Positions 13,021 to 25,065 of a stretch of DNA of 64,000 bases are shown piece after piece. The DNA is taken from NCBI RefSeq assembly GCF_000003195.3, contig NC_012877.2, positions 30,798,966-30,862,965 of the forward strand, given 5' to 3'. Position 1 is the first letter of the stretch. Each line of letters starts with the position of its first letter. The translations under genes were made by a program, and so were the position numbers. Below the pieces are notes generated by a model. That model was not told where the DNA came from. It saw only the letters and a program-made list of their open reading frames with translations, and did no database searches. The stretch is from Sorghum bicolor. Taxonomy: Eukaryota; Streptophyta; Magnoliopsida; Poales; Poaceae.

Positions 13021-16000
13021 TTACTGATTTTCGAAGAAGGTTTTGTAAACTTCTTTTAAATAATCCTCCGTCTCCCAAGTGGCATCTTCTTCCCCGTGGT
13101 TACTCCACAACACTTTGTAGAGCTTAACCACACGATTACGCGTCTCCCGTTCCTTGCGATCAAGAATCGCTATGGGTTTCTCCTCATACACCAAGTCTGA
13201 CTTCAACTTGATATCTCGAATTTCCACTCGTTCCTCCGGTACACGAAGGCACTTCTTCAGTTGTGATACGTGGAAGACAGGAAAAATGGCTCGAAGCGCA
13301 ACTGGGAGTTGAACTTTGTATGCCACATCCCCTTTCTTTTCGAGAATCCGATAAGGTCCCACATAGCGAGGTGCAAGCTTTCGCTTGACTCCGAACCTTT
13401 GTACACCCTTCATCGGAGACACCTTGATGTACACATGGTCACCAACTGAAAACTCAATCGGCTTCCTTCTCTTGTCGGCATAACTTTTCTGACGAGCTTG
13501 AGCAGCTTCCAGATGTTGCTGGATAGTACGGACCTTCTGCTCTGCTTCGTTCACGAAATCGATGCCATAGTATCTTCGCTCTCCAGCTTCTACCCAATTC
13601 AACGGGGTTCGACACTTTCGACCGTACAAGGCTTCAAATGGAGCCATCTTGATACTCTCCTGGTAACTATTGTTGTAGGAGAACTCAGCTAATGGCAACC
13701 ACTTAACCCAAGAACCTTTTGATGAGAGAGCACATGCCCTCAACATATCTTCAAAGATCTGGTTAACTCGTTCAGTTTGACCTGCTGTTTGGGGATGATA
13801 AGCAGAGCTGCGGACCAAATGAGTACCAATCTGCTCATGAAGACATTCCCAAAAACGAGCAGTGAACTACGGTCCACGATCAGATATGATTGTTCGAGGC
13901 ACACCATACTGATGAACAATGTGCTCGAAATACAACTCCGCATACTGATGGGGACGATAGTCAGTTCGGACTGGAATAAATCGAGCAACCTTGGTCAAAC
14001 GATCTACAACCACCCAGATGGAGTCGTAACCCTTAACTGAAATTGGGAGCCCACTGATGAAATCCATGCTGACTTCTTCCCATTTCCAACCAGGAATTGA
14101 CAAGGGTTGAAGCAAACCAGCTTTCATGTGAACAGCCTTCACCCGACAACAATTGTCACAACGAGCGACAAAAGCAGCTATCTCCTTTTTCATCTTTGTC
14201 CACCAAAACAAAGGTTTCAGATCCTGATACATCTTGCTACTACCAGGATGGATAGACATTTTGGATGAATGAGCTTCAGATAGGATCTGATTTCGCAGCT
14301 CGCGGTCTTTTGGGACCACAAGTCGATCCTTGAACCAAAGAATTCCGTTCTCATCAACCCGGAAATGCTTGGTTTCTTCTTCCTTCATTTTCCTCTTTAT
14401 ATGGTGGATGCCTACATCTGTCTGCTGCAATTCAATAACTCGATTGCGAATGGTACTCTCTAGAGAAATCTGGTGGAGTACAAGCGGATGCATCAGATGT
14501 GACAACAATGGATCTTCCACTTGAATTGAGTGACAGTGCGCTTTCCGACTCAAGGCATCCGCCACTACGTTTGCCTTGCCCGGATGATAGTGCACTTGCA
14601 GATTATAATCTTTAATCAACTCAAGCCACCTTCGCTGCCGCATGTTCAGTTCAGGTTGAGTGAAGATATACTTGAGGCTCTTATGATCGGTGTAAATATT
14701 ACACAGATTACCCAGCAGATAATGCCTCCAGATTTTTAAAGCATGAACAACTGCTGCCAATTCTAAGTCATGAGTGGGGTAATTGACCTCATGCTTTCGA
14801 AGTTGGCGCGAGGCATACGCGATAACGCGACCTTCCTGCATCAACACACAGCCTAAACCAATGCCTGATGCGTCACAAAAGACATTGAAAGGCTTCTCGA
14901 TATCAGGTTGAGCTAGGACAGGAGCTGATGTCAACAGTGTCCTCAACTTGTGGAATGCCTCTTCACACTCAGGTGTCCACACAAACTTTTCATCTTTCTG
15001 AAGTAGACGAGTCATAGGCTTGGATATTTTGGAGAACTCCGGAATAAATCGACGGTAATACCCAGCCAGACCGAGAAAACTCCGAACCTCGTGTACCGAA
15101 GTTGGAACTTTCCAATCCAGCACTTCTTGCACCTTGGCCGGATCCACCGATATGCCTTCTTCAGATAAGACATGGCCCAAGAAAGGTACTTTCTTTAGCC
15201 AAAACTCGCATTTGCTAAACTTTGCATAAAGCTGATGTTCGCGCAAACGCGACAACACTACACGCAGATGCTCTGCATGCTCCTCTTCATTGCAAGAATA
15301 TACCAAGATATCATCAATGAAGACCACCACAAACTTGTCCAATTCGGGCATGAACACCGAATTCATAAGATACATGAAATGAGCAGGTGCATTTGTAAGG
15401 CCGAAGGACATGACAAGGTACTCATACAACCCATACCTCGTCGAGAAAGCCGTCTTAGGTATATCTTCGGGACGGATCTTGATCTGATGGTACCCAGATC
15501 GCAAATCAATCTTGGAGAATACCTTAGCTTTGGACAATTGGTCAAACAAGATATCAATGCGAGGAAGAGGGTATTTGTTCTTGATAGTCACCGCATTTAG
15601 GGGACGATAGTCCACACACATGCGCAAAGATTGATCCTTCTTCTTTACAAAGATAGCCGGACAACCCCAAGGAGATGAACTAGGACGAATAAGACCCTTC
15701 TGCAACAACTCATTTAGTTGGGTCTTAAGCTCAGCTAATTCATTGGGCGGCATCCTATAAGGTCTTCTAGAGATAGGAGCGGTGCCTGGAATCAATTCAA
15801 TTTTGAACTCCACATCCCGATCCGGAGGAAGCCCGGGTAGATCATCAGGAAAAACATCCGGAAACTCACACACCATCGGAATATCCTGAATAGCCTTAGA
15901 TGTAACTGCATTCACAGTGCTACGGATTTGAATATCACGAGGGAGTTGCACTAGAAATGCCTCCTTGGTATTTGGGTCTTTCAACATCACTACACGAGTG

Positions 16001-17385
16001 GTGGTGTCTATAAGAACTCCATTACCACTCATCCACTTCATCCCCAGAATTACATCTATGCCCACACCGGGTAGAACAACCAGATCAGCAAGAAACTGAC
16101 GACCTCCTATCTCCAGAGTTGCCCCCAAAACCACTTGATTGGTGGAAATATCATTTCCCGCAGCACTAATACAATAACTACCCTTATCAAGTGTGATGGT
16201 CTTGATGCTATGCTTAGATACAAATTCAGAACTCACAAACGAATGCGATGCTCCAGAATCAAAAAGCACAAGTGCATCATGTTGATTGACCAGAAACTTA
16301 CCAGCCGTGACTACCTCACCAGCAGGGATTGCCTCCACAGTTGTGTAATGAACACGCCCCTGACGGACGTTCCCCTGGTTGCCCTTCTTTGGCGGGTAAG
16401 GACAGTTGCTCTGCCAATGCCCGGTCTGATTGCAGTTCCAGCACGGACGGTTGGCAGGTGGAGTCTTGGCATAGTTGGGACCCGTGTTGCCCCTAGGAAG
16501 AGGAATAGAGTACCCCTTGCGAAAACCCGTCTTTGCCTGATTCTTCTTCACCGGAGGGCGGTATCGCTGGTTGGGGGTTGGAGCACGGAATGGTGGCTTA
16601 GCTGCCGCTGGAGCCTTGGACTGAGATGACCCAGCACTGGCCTCAAAAGCTCTCTTGCGAGTCTTGGTCGCAGTGTACACAGTGTTATAGTTCTCTTGGG
16701 TGAGAGCATCACTGACAAACTCATTGAAAGTTGCACACTTAGAGCGGCCCATAGTCTTCAGCAATTTGGGACCCAAACCCCGCTTGAAACTAGCGATCTT
16801 TTTCGCCTCTGTGTTCACAAACTCAGGAGCATATCTAGACAAGTGATTGAAAGCATGCAAATACTCCTTCAGAGTCTTGTTGCCCTGAGTCAACTGCATG
16901 AACTCGGTGTGCTTCATCTCCATAACACCCGGAGGAATGAAATGCCCTTTGAAAGCCTCACGGAAAAGATTCCAATCAATCACCGTGTCAGCCGGTAGAG
17001 CTTCCCGGTACTGATTCCACCAGATGCCCGCTGGTCCTTGCAGTTGGTGAGCTGCATACTCCGCCTTCAAACCTTCAGTCAACCGAAGTAGGCGAAACTT
17101 TTGTTCCACCGTATTCAGCCACTCTTCAGCTTGAAGGGGTTCTTCAGCTTCTCTGAAAGGTGGGGGCTTCGTATCCATGAAGTCCTTGAAGCTACTGTAC
17201 TGGTTAGGAGCTGGCCCTTCCGGTGCATTACGGCCACCCTGATTTGCCATACGATTGATGGTCTCAGTGAGCATCCTCTGATTTTCCACCATCATTTGCA
17301 TCAGCTCAGCTGGATTTGGTGGTGGAGGAGGAGGTGGTGGATTCATGTTTGCACGCTGTTCCGCACCCCGGGTGCCACGAGACAT
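13021..17385 (-). pseudogene. gag-pol: gag-pol polyprotein, copy 2 (one in-frame stop)
   Basis: A single frame of 1455 codons, interrupted only by TAG at 13867-13869 (codon 1173). The start chosen is ATG 17383-17385 (MSRGTRG), followed by a proline run; the frame is open 76 codons further upstream without coding character. Domains: gag about 60-240; zinc knuckle C315-C318-H323-C328; protease DSGAS at 376-380; reverse transcriptase about 560-740 with D627 and IDD 690-692; RNase H with D838, E875, D900, D943; integrase zinc finger with C1076 and C1079, and catalytic D1108, D1169 and E1205 (DX35E); chromodomain-like C-terminus about 1405-1450. The stop falls between the second and third catalytic residues of integrase, so protease and RT could still be made but not active integrase. 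Replicates the element by reverse transcription in cytoplasmic particles. Confidence 0.95.
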
Positions 17386-17743
17386 CTGTAAAGACACAGT
17401 CAGTGAGTATTGATGATGACAAGATTTGCCGTAGAAGAACTTATATTCATGCCTGAAAGTATTCGAGAGAATAGCTTTACAGAAAGGCACAACAATTCCA
17501 TTCCACAAAACAACATCACCAATCCAACACATGACATAGACATCCGCAATACGCACCACAACGGAAAACATCGGCATAACATAACGATCATAAAGACTGC
17601 ACATAGGGTCCACAAAGTTATTACACCAACACAGTACATGCCATGAGTCAAGGTCAAAGTTTCGGATTACAACATGGTTACAAAAGCACCACAGCCGACT
17701 GGCATACTACAAAAGATCCTTGGGTCACACTACCCACTACTCC
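17386..17743 (-). other. Spacer between orf0 and gag
   Basis: 358 nt (copy 1: 6141-6498), highly similar in both copies. No frame of its own is supported. It would have to contain whatever lets gag be translated downstream of orf0 (splicing, reinitiation or an internal promoter); none is obvious. Confidence 0.5.
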
Positions 17744-18829
17744 CTACACTCCAGGCTCGTCGTCCGAGTCAGCGTCGAAGAGCGCCTCTCCATCCTCGTC
17801 GCTAACCGGCTCAAGCTCCTCGTCCTCCATGTCCTCGTGTAAAGGTGGTGCAGCCGCTGCTGGTCCATCGACCTCCATACCATCATCATCGGCCACAATC
17901 ACCTGAGGTCCTACCTCGGGATACACGGGTATAGGGCGAGGAACAGGGTGTAGCAAGTTGTTGAGACGGTGAATTTCCACAAGACCAGCCTCAATCTGAT
18001 CCTGCAGATAGTTCTCCCGCTCAAGCGACTGAACTCGGTGCATCTCCCATGCTTGGCGCCAGTTCTCCGACACAGGGAGTGCAGTATCCCTCTCACGGGT
18101 GAGCTGCACCAAGCGCTCGTGCAAGGTCTCCTTCTCTCTAGCTAACTGGCTCATCTGATCCTGCTTATGATCTCTCTCTCTGATGGCCTTCACCCACTGT
18201 TGCCTACGATACTCCGCAATGTCTTCCCAGTCATTGCGGTCCTTCTGAGCTTGCTCCAGGAGTCTAGCTTGCTTGCGAAACTTGCGAGCACGCCTTTCAG
18301 CCTTTCGCTGCATCTCCTGGGCCCTGTGAACAGCCATCATCACCTGTGCATAGGTGCCCTCTCGCTGACTAATCAGCTTGAGCACAGCCATCATAGCACT
18401 CATAGCAGGACTAGAACTCTCAGCTCTCTCTCCCCTGCCTCGAACCAAAGCACAACCATCAGCCTGTTTCCATTCCGCGGCTGCTGGGTCAGCACTAGGA
18501 ATGGAGGCCGCTGGTCCAGCCGTCAGCTCGTCACCACACCTCTGACAGATATCGAGCAGGATAGTCTGGGCTGCAACCTGAGCTGCCTCCCAAGGAGTCT
18601 GCCCATCAGAGCTGCAAGTCCAGCCTGTCCATGCAGGCTTGTCCCCATGTGGAGGGACAACTCCCTGCACAGCAAACCACTGGATCCCTCCTGTGCTCTC
18701 CATCTCCCACCAAGAATACTGAGGTGGCTCAGTATACCCAACAGTCCGTAACACTCTCCAGAGCAGGGTAGGAGTGCCAAACTCGTGCAAGAAAGTGTCA
18801 CTGGGAGGAGGTGAAGCGGGTGCGTCCAT
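17744..18829 (-). CDS. orf0, accessory protein upstream of gag (intact)
   Basis: 361 residues starting MDAPASPPPS, in the same sense as gag-pol and lying between leader and gag. Three parts are visible. Residues 19-96 form a compact domain rich in W and Y that ends in a helix with the pattern EAAQVAAQTILLDIC. This spacing resembles a double-stranded-RNA-binding fold (helix, three strands, A-x3-AA-x2-L helix). Residues about 160-295 are a long charged coiled coil rich in R, E, K and Q. Residues 310-361 are strongly acidic. There is no membrane segment or signal peptide. An extra ORF before gag is known from some grass gypsy elements, but its role is unknown to me. Preservation in two tandem copies is expected from recent duplication alone and does not prove selection. 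The dsRNA-binding idea is inference. Confidence 0.8.
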   Translation of the reverse strand: MDAPASPPPSDTFLHEFGTPTLLWRVLRTVGYTEPPQYSWWEMESTGGIQWFAVQGVVPPHGDKPAWTGWTCSSDGQTPWEAAQVAAQTILLDICQRCGDELTAGPAASIPSADPAAAEWKQADGCALVRGRGERAESSSPAMSAMMAVLKLISQREGTYAQVMMAVHRAQEMQRKAERRARKFRKQARLLEQAQKDRNDWEDIAEYRRQQWVKAIRERDHKQDQMSQLAREKETLHERLVQLTRERDTALPVSENWRQAWEMHRVQSLERENYLQDQIEAGLVEIHRLNNLLHPVPRPIPVYPEVGPQVIVADDDGMEVDGPAAAAPPLHEDMEDEELEPVSDEDGEALFDADSDDEPGV

Positions 18830-19632
18830 CTGTGGAAGGGAATAGGAACACCATGGGTAACAGAGGATTAGTTAAGCAATCATTTATTTAATGAAAAGGG
18901 ACGAAATGGTAAGAGAAGGAGTAGACAGAATGTATGTATGAATGCGACATGCTGCATGCACGAACCGTACGTCCTCACAAACTTAGAAAATTAATATTCT
19001 AACGGATATACGGTGGCATACATTCGTCTCTCGATACGGTAACTATCGGTTTACACGTGCGCTGTTAGAGTACCTGCAGAAGACTTCATTTCAGCCCAAC
19101 AGTTCCCAATATATATCACTCAACAAAGCAGTAAACTAAGTGCACATTGCTCGGACATGCCCAACATGCCCCCAACAATGACACCACAACTACCCGAGAA
19201 ATTAAATACTCCCCAATTAAGTTTCTTTTGTGGTTTCATGGTTTCAACATGTAACCACTCCAGAAAACCACCGCGAACACTCCCCTAGACCGCCGTTTGG
19301 ACGATCATGCTCTCACAGCTCACACTTACCCGAGCGTAGGTGCGACGTTACATCATTTAAATCTAGCGACATATGTGGCTAATTCACATATGAAGGCTAC
19401 CTCCACCATTAGACCACAGGGTAGCATAGTGCGGTCATCACACATCCATACCTGAGTACTGCCGGAGATGCATAAATAAAACCCCCCAAGTCAGTACTTA
19501 AATAGCCACCTATAGTCCTTATGTGGGCAAGAAGGATTCGACCACTGGCATAACTTAATTATTTGTTTTACAGTATTTTATTTAAAACTCTTTTGTTTTA
19601 AATACACAAATGCTGCATTTATAATGCTGAAC
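18830..19632 (-). other. 5' untranslated leader, copy 2
   Basis: About 800 nt between primer site and orf0, nearly identical to copy 1. No coding frame is supported. Confidence 0.7.
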
Positions 19633-19646
19633 TTGCTCCGATGCCA
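19633..19646 (-). promoter_or_regulatory. Primer binding site, copy 2
   Basis: The minus strand reads TGGCATCGGAGCAA two bases after the LTR 3 end, identical to copy 1. Confidence 0.8.
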
Positions 19647-19648
19647 GC

Positions 19649-22600
19649 TGTCACAGAACCGACCAAATTATAAGAGTTCAAGTGCAGAAACGATCGTCAA
19701 ACAATCAAGTTTCCAAACTTGAGCCCATATAATCCCGGTAGTCAATCGAAATCACGAAGGACTTCAAACCAACTCGCAACAAACCAAGATCGTAATAGTT
19801 CAACATAAACACAACGAATGTTACATAGTCATTCATTGCCGACGAAGCGGCACCACATCGGAGTCATTAAGTTATTACAACCCAAGTTTGAAGTAGCGGA
19901 AGCAAAATAGTTACACACACTTGTTCAAAGTTCAGTTCACAAGTTTTGTTACTGCCAGAGTCTATGCCATCCTTCCAAAAGCATCATAGACGAGAAGAGT
20001 AGAGAACCGTGCCCAACGGTTAGTCCTCATCCCCAGCGGGATGGAGACAGGTCTTGCAGAAACCGTCATAGAAGATATCATCTGCAACAGGTGGGAATAA
20101 ACCCTGAGTACGAGGATGTACTCAGCTAGACTTACCCGTCTAGTAAAACACAAAAGACACCAAGGATCATGCAAGGCTAAATCTTAAGTGGAGTTGGTTG
20201 ACTCACCTTTTGCCAAAAGCTTAACTTACAACTAAGTTAATTTAAGAGCATCATATTTATTTATCATCAGCCTACCACTAGATTAGCACCTGTACTACAA
20301 CACATCACTTGATTATTACAAACAATAATAACCATATCAAATTCATCATATGTTCTTCTTGCTATCATCATTATCATGAACCAAATTCATTAGTGAATGC
20401 TACGTTTGCCGCTGCTCTATCAGGTTCTCACTAACCGGGAGAGACGGCGATTCGAATCGAATTCCTATCCAGCTGGAGGATTATTCCTAGCACTCACCCA
20501 GGCATCCCCTGCCGGAGAGCCCACGGGTTACCTTTTGTACAACTCAGAAATCGCGGCTCCGATCTGCGCCGCACTCCCTGGGCTACCACTCTGCCAGGGA
20601 GGTCAGGAATTTTAACTCACCTGCCTTTGGACTTACGCCAATGGTCCCCCGCACACCGCACTTCCTCCGGTAGTGCGCACTTTATACTTGCCGGTCTTCC
20701 GGCCTGAGTCATACTACTCGGCTTCGCGGTCGGAACGAGTTATCTGGCCAACTAAGTGTTAGGCATGCGTTCAACATGACAAGAGGACGTACAACGATCA
20801 GTCCTTAGCTACCACAGACGGAGTTACTACAAACTTGCAAAACTCCGCCCGGCTTAAGTCACTTTAATCAGGTTCCATCCACGATAGCACATATAGACCA
20901 TCGTGATCCGACACAACCCTATATCGCGCGGATGACAGGATATCACCCGACTTCTACCGATTAAAGCATATCTAAGCTACTACTCGATCCTAACTCTACA
21001 ACCAGGGAGGGTGAGTTATCTGGACAAGGATAGAGTAGAATGCAGCAACAGTTTCATCACAACTCCTAGACTTAATGCATCAATAGGTATAACATATTAA
21101 GTAAACTTTCGAAAATAGAAGGAGACTTAGAATGCTCTGGGGCTTGCCTTTCACGAACGATGCCGGCTCGTGATTCGGGCACTCAACTTCTTCTTCGGGC
21201 TCCTCGAGTCCGGCTTGCTGGACCTCCACCTCCTGGCTGCCCTCCTGACCTTCGGGATTCGCTTGGAGCTCGAAGGAAACTGCCACGTCCGGTGCACCTA
21301 TTGCATGCTCGAACGATAAGATAATGCACATGCTAACGATGAATGCTTAATGACACAAGCAACTCACTGGACACTCACTTACGGACAAAAGTTATACTAA
21401 CTCACATAATTGAACAAGTTAACATAACCCAAAACCTTTCAAGACACTAAGGCAGCAAACAACACAAACAGAGAGGCTCAGTAAATAAAGTTCCAGGTTT
21501 TGTCCAAAGTTCCAGGTTTTGTCCAGAAAAACAGAGAACACCTATTCCTGGAACCCAACTTGAAATAGCTATAACATTTAAACTACTTGGCCAAACGACC
21601 TCAAATTTAAACCATAGTTAGTTCAACAAGTTTGGAACATCTTTGCTTTAGACAAGTTCCACAGAAAGTCAAGTTATCATTAAGTAATAACCAAATTGCT
21701 ACCTTGCTGTCCAGAACAGCATTTAACCCTATAGTTAATTATTTAATGACATGATCAAGACACAAACCATGCCAACCACATGGCCTATGAGCACAAACAT
21801 ATTACAAGGTCACCAGATCATCAGATGGAAACCCCAAAACATTTATTTAACAAGGCATTTATTAATTAACTCTAAATAAGAGCATAATTACAAGATACTA
21901 GTTCAAATGCTCAGAAAAATCTACAAAAATTACAGAAGCACAAGGACATCATCAAAGTGTCACCATAAAAATTTCACAGCAATTGCACATACCAAAATAA
22001 AGATATGTATTTAACATATCAAGGCATTTATTTCATAAATTTAGAAACAATACTTATATGGTGTTAAACAACAGATTTCAGATTATTTACAACTTAGGAG
22101 TACCATAAACAAGCTTACCACCAAAGTAGAACATCAGCATAAGCACCAATTATTTTATATGATTTATTTAAAGAAACAAGCCATATCTCCAACACAAATT
22201 ACATATCAAAACTGCAGTGCTCTAAAAATCATGAAATAAGTATCAGAGCACTCTAATGCCATGCAAAGGCTACCAAAAAATTTTCAAAGCAAACTAAGCA
22301 GTATAACAAGAGATATGCATTTTTCCACAAATAACAAGATTAAATCCTTAATAAATGATTTCTCAGAAAACATGATTCATTTTATATTTTTATTAAATAC
22401 TAGCCATCTCAAGAAACAACACAAAATTTGTTTCACAATTTTTGGATCTCAGAAACAGGAGATATGATTTTTGCAAGAAAGCCAAAAATCAGGATTTTGA
22501 ATAAAAGAAAAGGAGGGAAAGAGAGAGTCGCTGACAGTGGGTCCCATCTGTCAGGCTCTTCTTCCTCGCGGCCGAGGCGACTTTCGCCGGCGATTTCTCC

Positions 22601-24117
22601 GCGACGGCGAGGTCTCCGGCCAAGCCAAGGGCATCAGCGTGATCCCCAAACCCTAACGACTCGATTGACCCCACTTTTCCCACGGCGGAGCCACCGGAAG
22701 AGGCTCGCCGTCGACAATGGCGGCTCGGCGGAGGTGCTCGGCGTTACGCCGGAGCCCTCAGGCTGGTAGAGCGCGACCTAAGGCCTTCTACAGCACCAGT
22801 GGACTACGGCGAAGCTTCCTAGGTGCGCGGCTTGGCCTGGATCCCCGTGGAACGCGCTGGCCACGAGAACACTCAACTCCGGCGGAAGCACGGCGGCGCT
22901 GCGCACCGTGTCCGGCGACGGAGAACCCGGTAGAGCGTCCACCAGGTGGCGCAAAAGCTCGCTAAGGACCTAAGCTACCTCTAGGACCTAACCAAAGACG
23001 ATGAGAAGCCTCACAGCGCTCGGCATTGAGTTCGCCGGAGAAGATGGTCACGGCGAACCGATTTGGGGGAAGAAGGGAATGTCGGCTCACCGGTGGGTTT
23101 CTCGGCGAGCTAGAGGGTGGAGCTTGGAGAGCAGCTCGCGGCGGAGCTTTGGGTGGAGTTTGGTGGACGGAGGCGCAGTGAGGAGCGCACACGAGCTCGC
23201 CGGAGTGAGCTCGCGGCGGAGAGCTCGCTGCGGGAGCTTTTCTGGCGAGAGGAGGCGAGGAAGAGCGAAGTGGACGCGTCCACTCTGTGCGGGCGACGCC
23301 GTGGAGGTCATGCACGCGACGAGAGCTGACAGGCGGGGCCAGGAACGGCGTATGGGCGCCAATTGTCGCCGATGTGCTGCCGCAGGTCGGCCACGTCGGC
23401 GAGCTCCAAGTCGATTCAGAGAAAGCAATGGCCGACTGACAGAGCGAATTTGCCGAAGATTATCTCCCAAACCAGAGCGAATTAGGAGATGGCGTAGTTG
23501 ACAAACTTGGAGGACTAAGCGAGATCTACAACTTTGTCAACTGGAGCAAGAGCTAGATCGGCCTGGATTGAGAGTTATGAAGTTTTCAAAATCAATCGAG
23601 CAAACTGGTTTCGTTCCAAGACTTAGAAAATTTTCTAAGTGTTGGAAACAGCCCCAAATCTGCCTTGTAGGTCACTTTTGAGCTATTTGTGATCATTTTC
23701 ATGAGATGGCCATAAAACAACTTTTGTTCCTTATAAAATTTGCTACAACTTTGCTGCAGAAAGTTTTGACATGCAAACATTTTATGAAACACTTTTTAAA
23801 AGCCTAAGCAAAAGAGGTTTCTAGGGTCTATTTTCATAAGTATGACTTAAAAGCATATTTTGGAAAAGTGACCAACATGAACATTGTTCCCAAGATTAAG
23901 TTAAGCATAGATAAACTAATTACCAAGGCATTAAGCACAAACACAAGCATTGTTCACTCAAACATAAGCATAGGAAGCCTATTTAAGCAATTTAAAACAC
24001 ATTTTTTGCATAGAATGACATGGCTCAAGATAGATGATGATCATGATATGCTTTGAGTAAATGATGATGCTCATGCTATGCACATGCTTGATGCAACCAT
24101 AACACTGGGGTGTTACA
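19649..24117 (-). repeat. LTR 3, outer 5' LTR of the array
   Basis: 4469 bp from tgtcacag to gttaca. It is more diverged from LTR 1 and LTR 2 than these are from each other. It lacks about 125 bp present in LTR 2. At that spot it has a 19-nt tandem duplication (21487-21505 and 21506-21524). Its right edge abuts unrelated relic C. Confidence 0.92.
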
Positions 24118-25065
24118 GCTCGGGCATCGCTCTGAGGAGCAGCGCAGCAGCCATTACGTTCTGGTTGGCCATGCGAAAGACTGGAGGGTTGTCTCCCCCC
24201 TCATCTTCGACAATGTGGCAGTTGACATCAAAGGCATGGCGTCTCGCTGTGCCCCCGTCCCCCCCCCCGGGCGGACTGGTCTCACTCTAGGGTCTCGCAC
24301 AATTGTCAGAGACGCACGCGCTCTTCTTCGAGCCTGGCCACCAACTCACTTAGCTACTCGTGGTTAGGTCGATGAACCTCTGCCGGAGCTAGCACGGCTC
24401 CACATGCTCCAGGGTGACCTCCAGGGGTCATGGTTGGAGGAGGAGTCGCGTTCTGCCGCTTTGAGGGTCCTGCACTCTCGTGATGGATCATTGCCGCCAT
24501 CATCGGAGTTGGAATAGCCGAGGCAATAGTTGCTTGCCTCAAGGAAGCGCATGAAAGTCTCCAGGTTGCCAAGAGCAGAGAAGTCAACGCTGGCCCATTC
24601 GTCCTCTCCTAAGGTGGGATCCTCAGGGTATGACGAAACGGGTGGTGTGGCGATAAGGTCCAGCGTAGACCTTAAGTTGTGACTCGGGAGGTCCACGTAT
24701 GCACTTAGTGAGGTGCTTGCGAAGGAGGCATAGGTGGTGGCTATGCTCTTGAGCCCAAAGGGGAGCTCAGAAGTCATGGCCGTGAGCTCTCCCATCGCCG
24801 CTTTAGACGACGTGGGGGATCCTGAGAAGTTGAAACCCCTGTGTCCTCGTTTTGAAGTGGAGGTGGGAGCCGCCCTTTGCCTTTGACCGCGATGTCCCCC
24901 TGTTGGCCCGTAGAGCAGAGCTTGATGCTCCACGCGTCCTACCTCTGGCGCCACGTGAGCTAGAGGAATGGGCCATCTGATGAGGAACGTGTGGGGGGAA
25001 TGCCAGACGAGTCCTGGCTTTGGCAGCAGAGTCAGAGGTCCTAGACCTGTGACACCCGCGGCGGG
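24118..25065 (-). mobile_element. Relic C, internal part (Tat/Retand-like)
   Basis: The left edge is cut by the tandem array and the right edge by LTR A. It holds a decayed gag on the minus strand. The matching 5' end of this element (leader, primer site, LTR) reappears on the other side of element A at 39873-40719, showing that A inserted into C. Confidence 0.65.
24120..24976 (-). pseudogene. gag: gag fragment of relic C (multiple frameshifts)
   Basis: Starts at ATG 24974-24976 (MAHSSSSRGARG). The coding signal moves between frames: 24803-24976 first, then 24364-24954 with the stretch DEWASVDFSALGNLETFMRF followed by an S/D-rich patch and DPSREC, then a third frame near 24360-24480. Below 24360 a LVARLEEERASL-like coiled segment is readable. 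The DPSREC block and the EEER coiled segment resemble gag of Tat/Retand-type grass elements as I know them. At least two frameshifts and stops mean no product. Confidence 0.6.

Larger units (their letters stand above)
1..24117 (-). mobile_element. Tandem array LTR-INT-LTR-INT-LTR of a Tekay/Del-like chromovirus
   Basis: Three copies of one LTR (1-1733 partial, 8403-12978, 19649-24117) alternate with two copies of one 6.67 kb internal region (1734-8402, 12979-19648). All are in the same orientation, and the middle LTR is shared by both internal regions. Sense order on the minus strand is primer site, leader, orf0, gag-pol, polypurine tract. The gag-pol order (zinc knuckle, DSG protease, RT, RNase H, DD35E integrase, chromodomain-like C-terminus) assigns it to Ty3/gypsy chromoviruses, probably the Tekay/Del lineage. 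Private substitutions and indels in every copy argue against a simple assembly duplication. The array may extend left of the window. The right flank begins with gctcg; its partner target duplication lies outside the window. Confidence 0.9.

Noticed and set aside
13498..17646. Plus-strand frames of 60-160 residues opposite gag-pol
   Set aside because: Shadows of the long minus-strand polyprotein; they appear identically in both copies.
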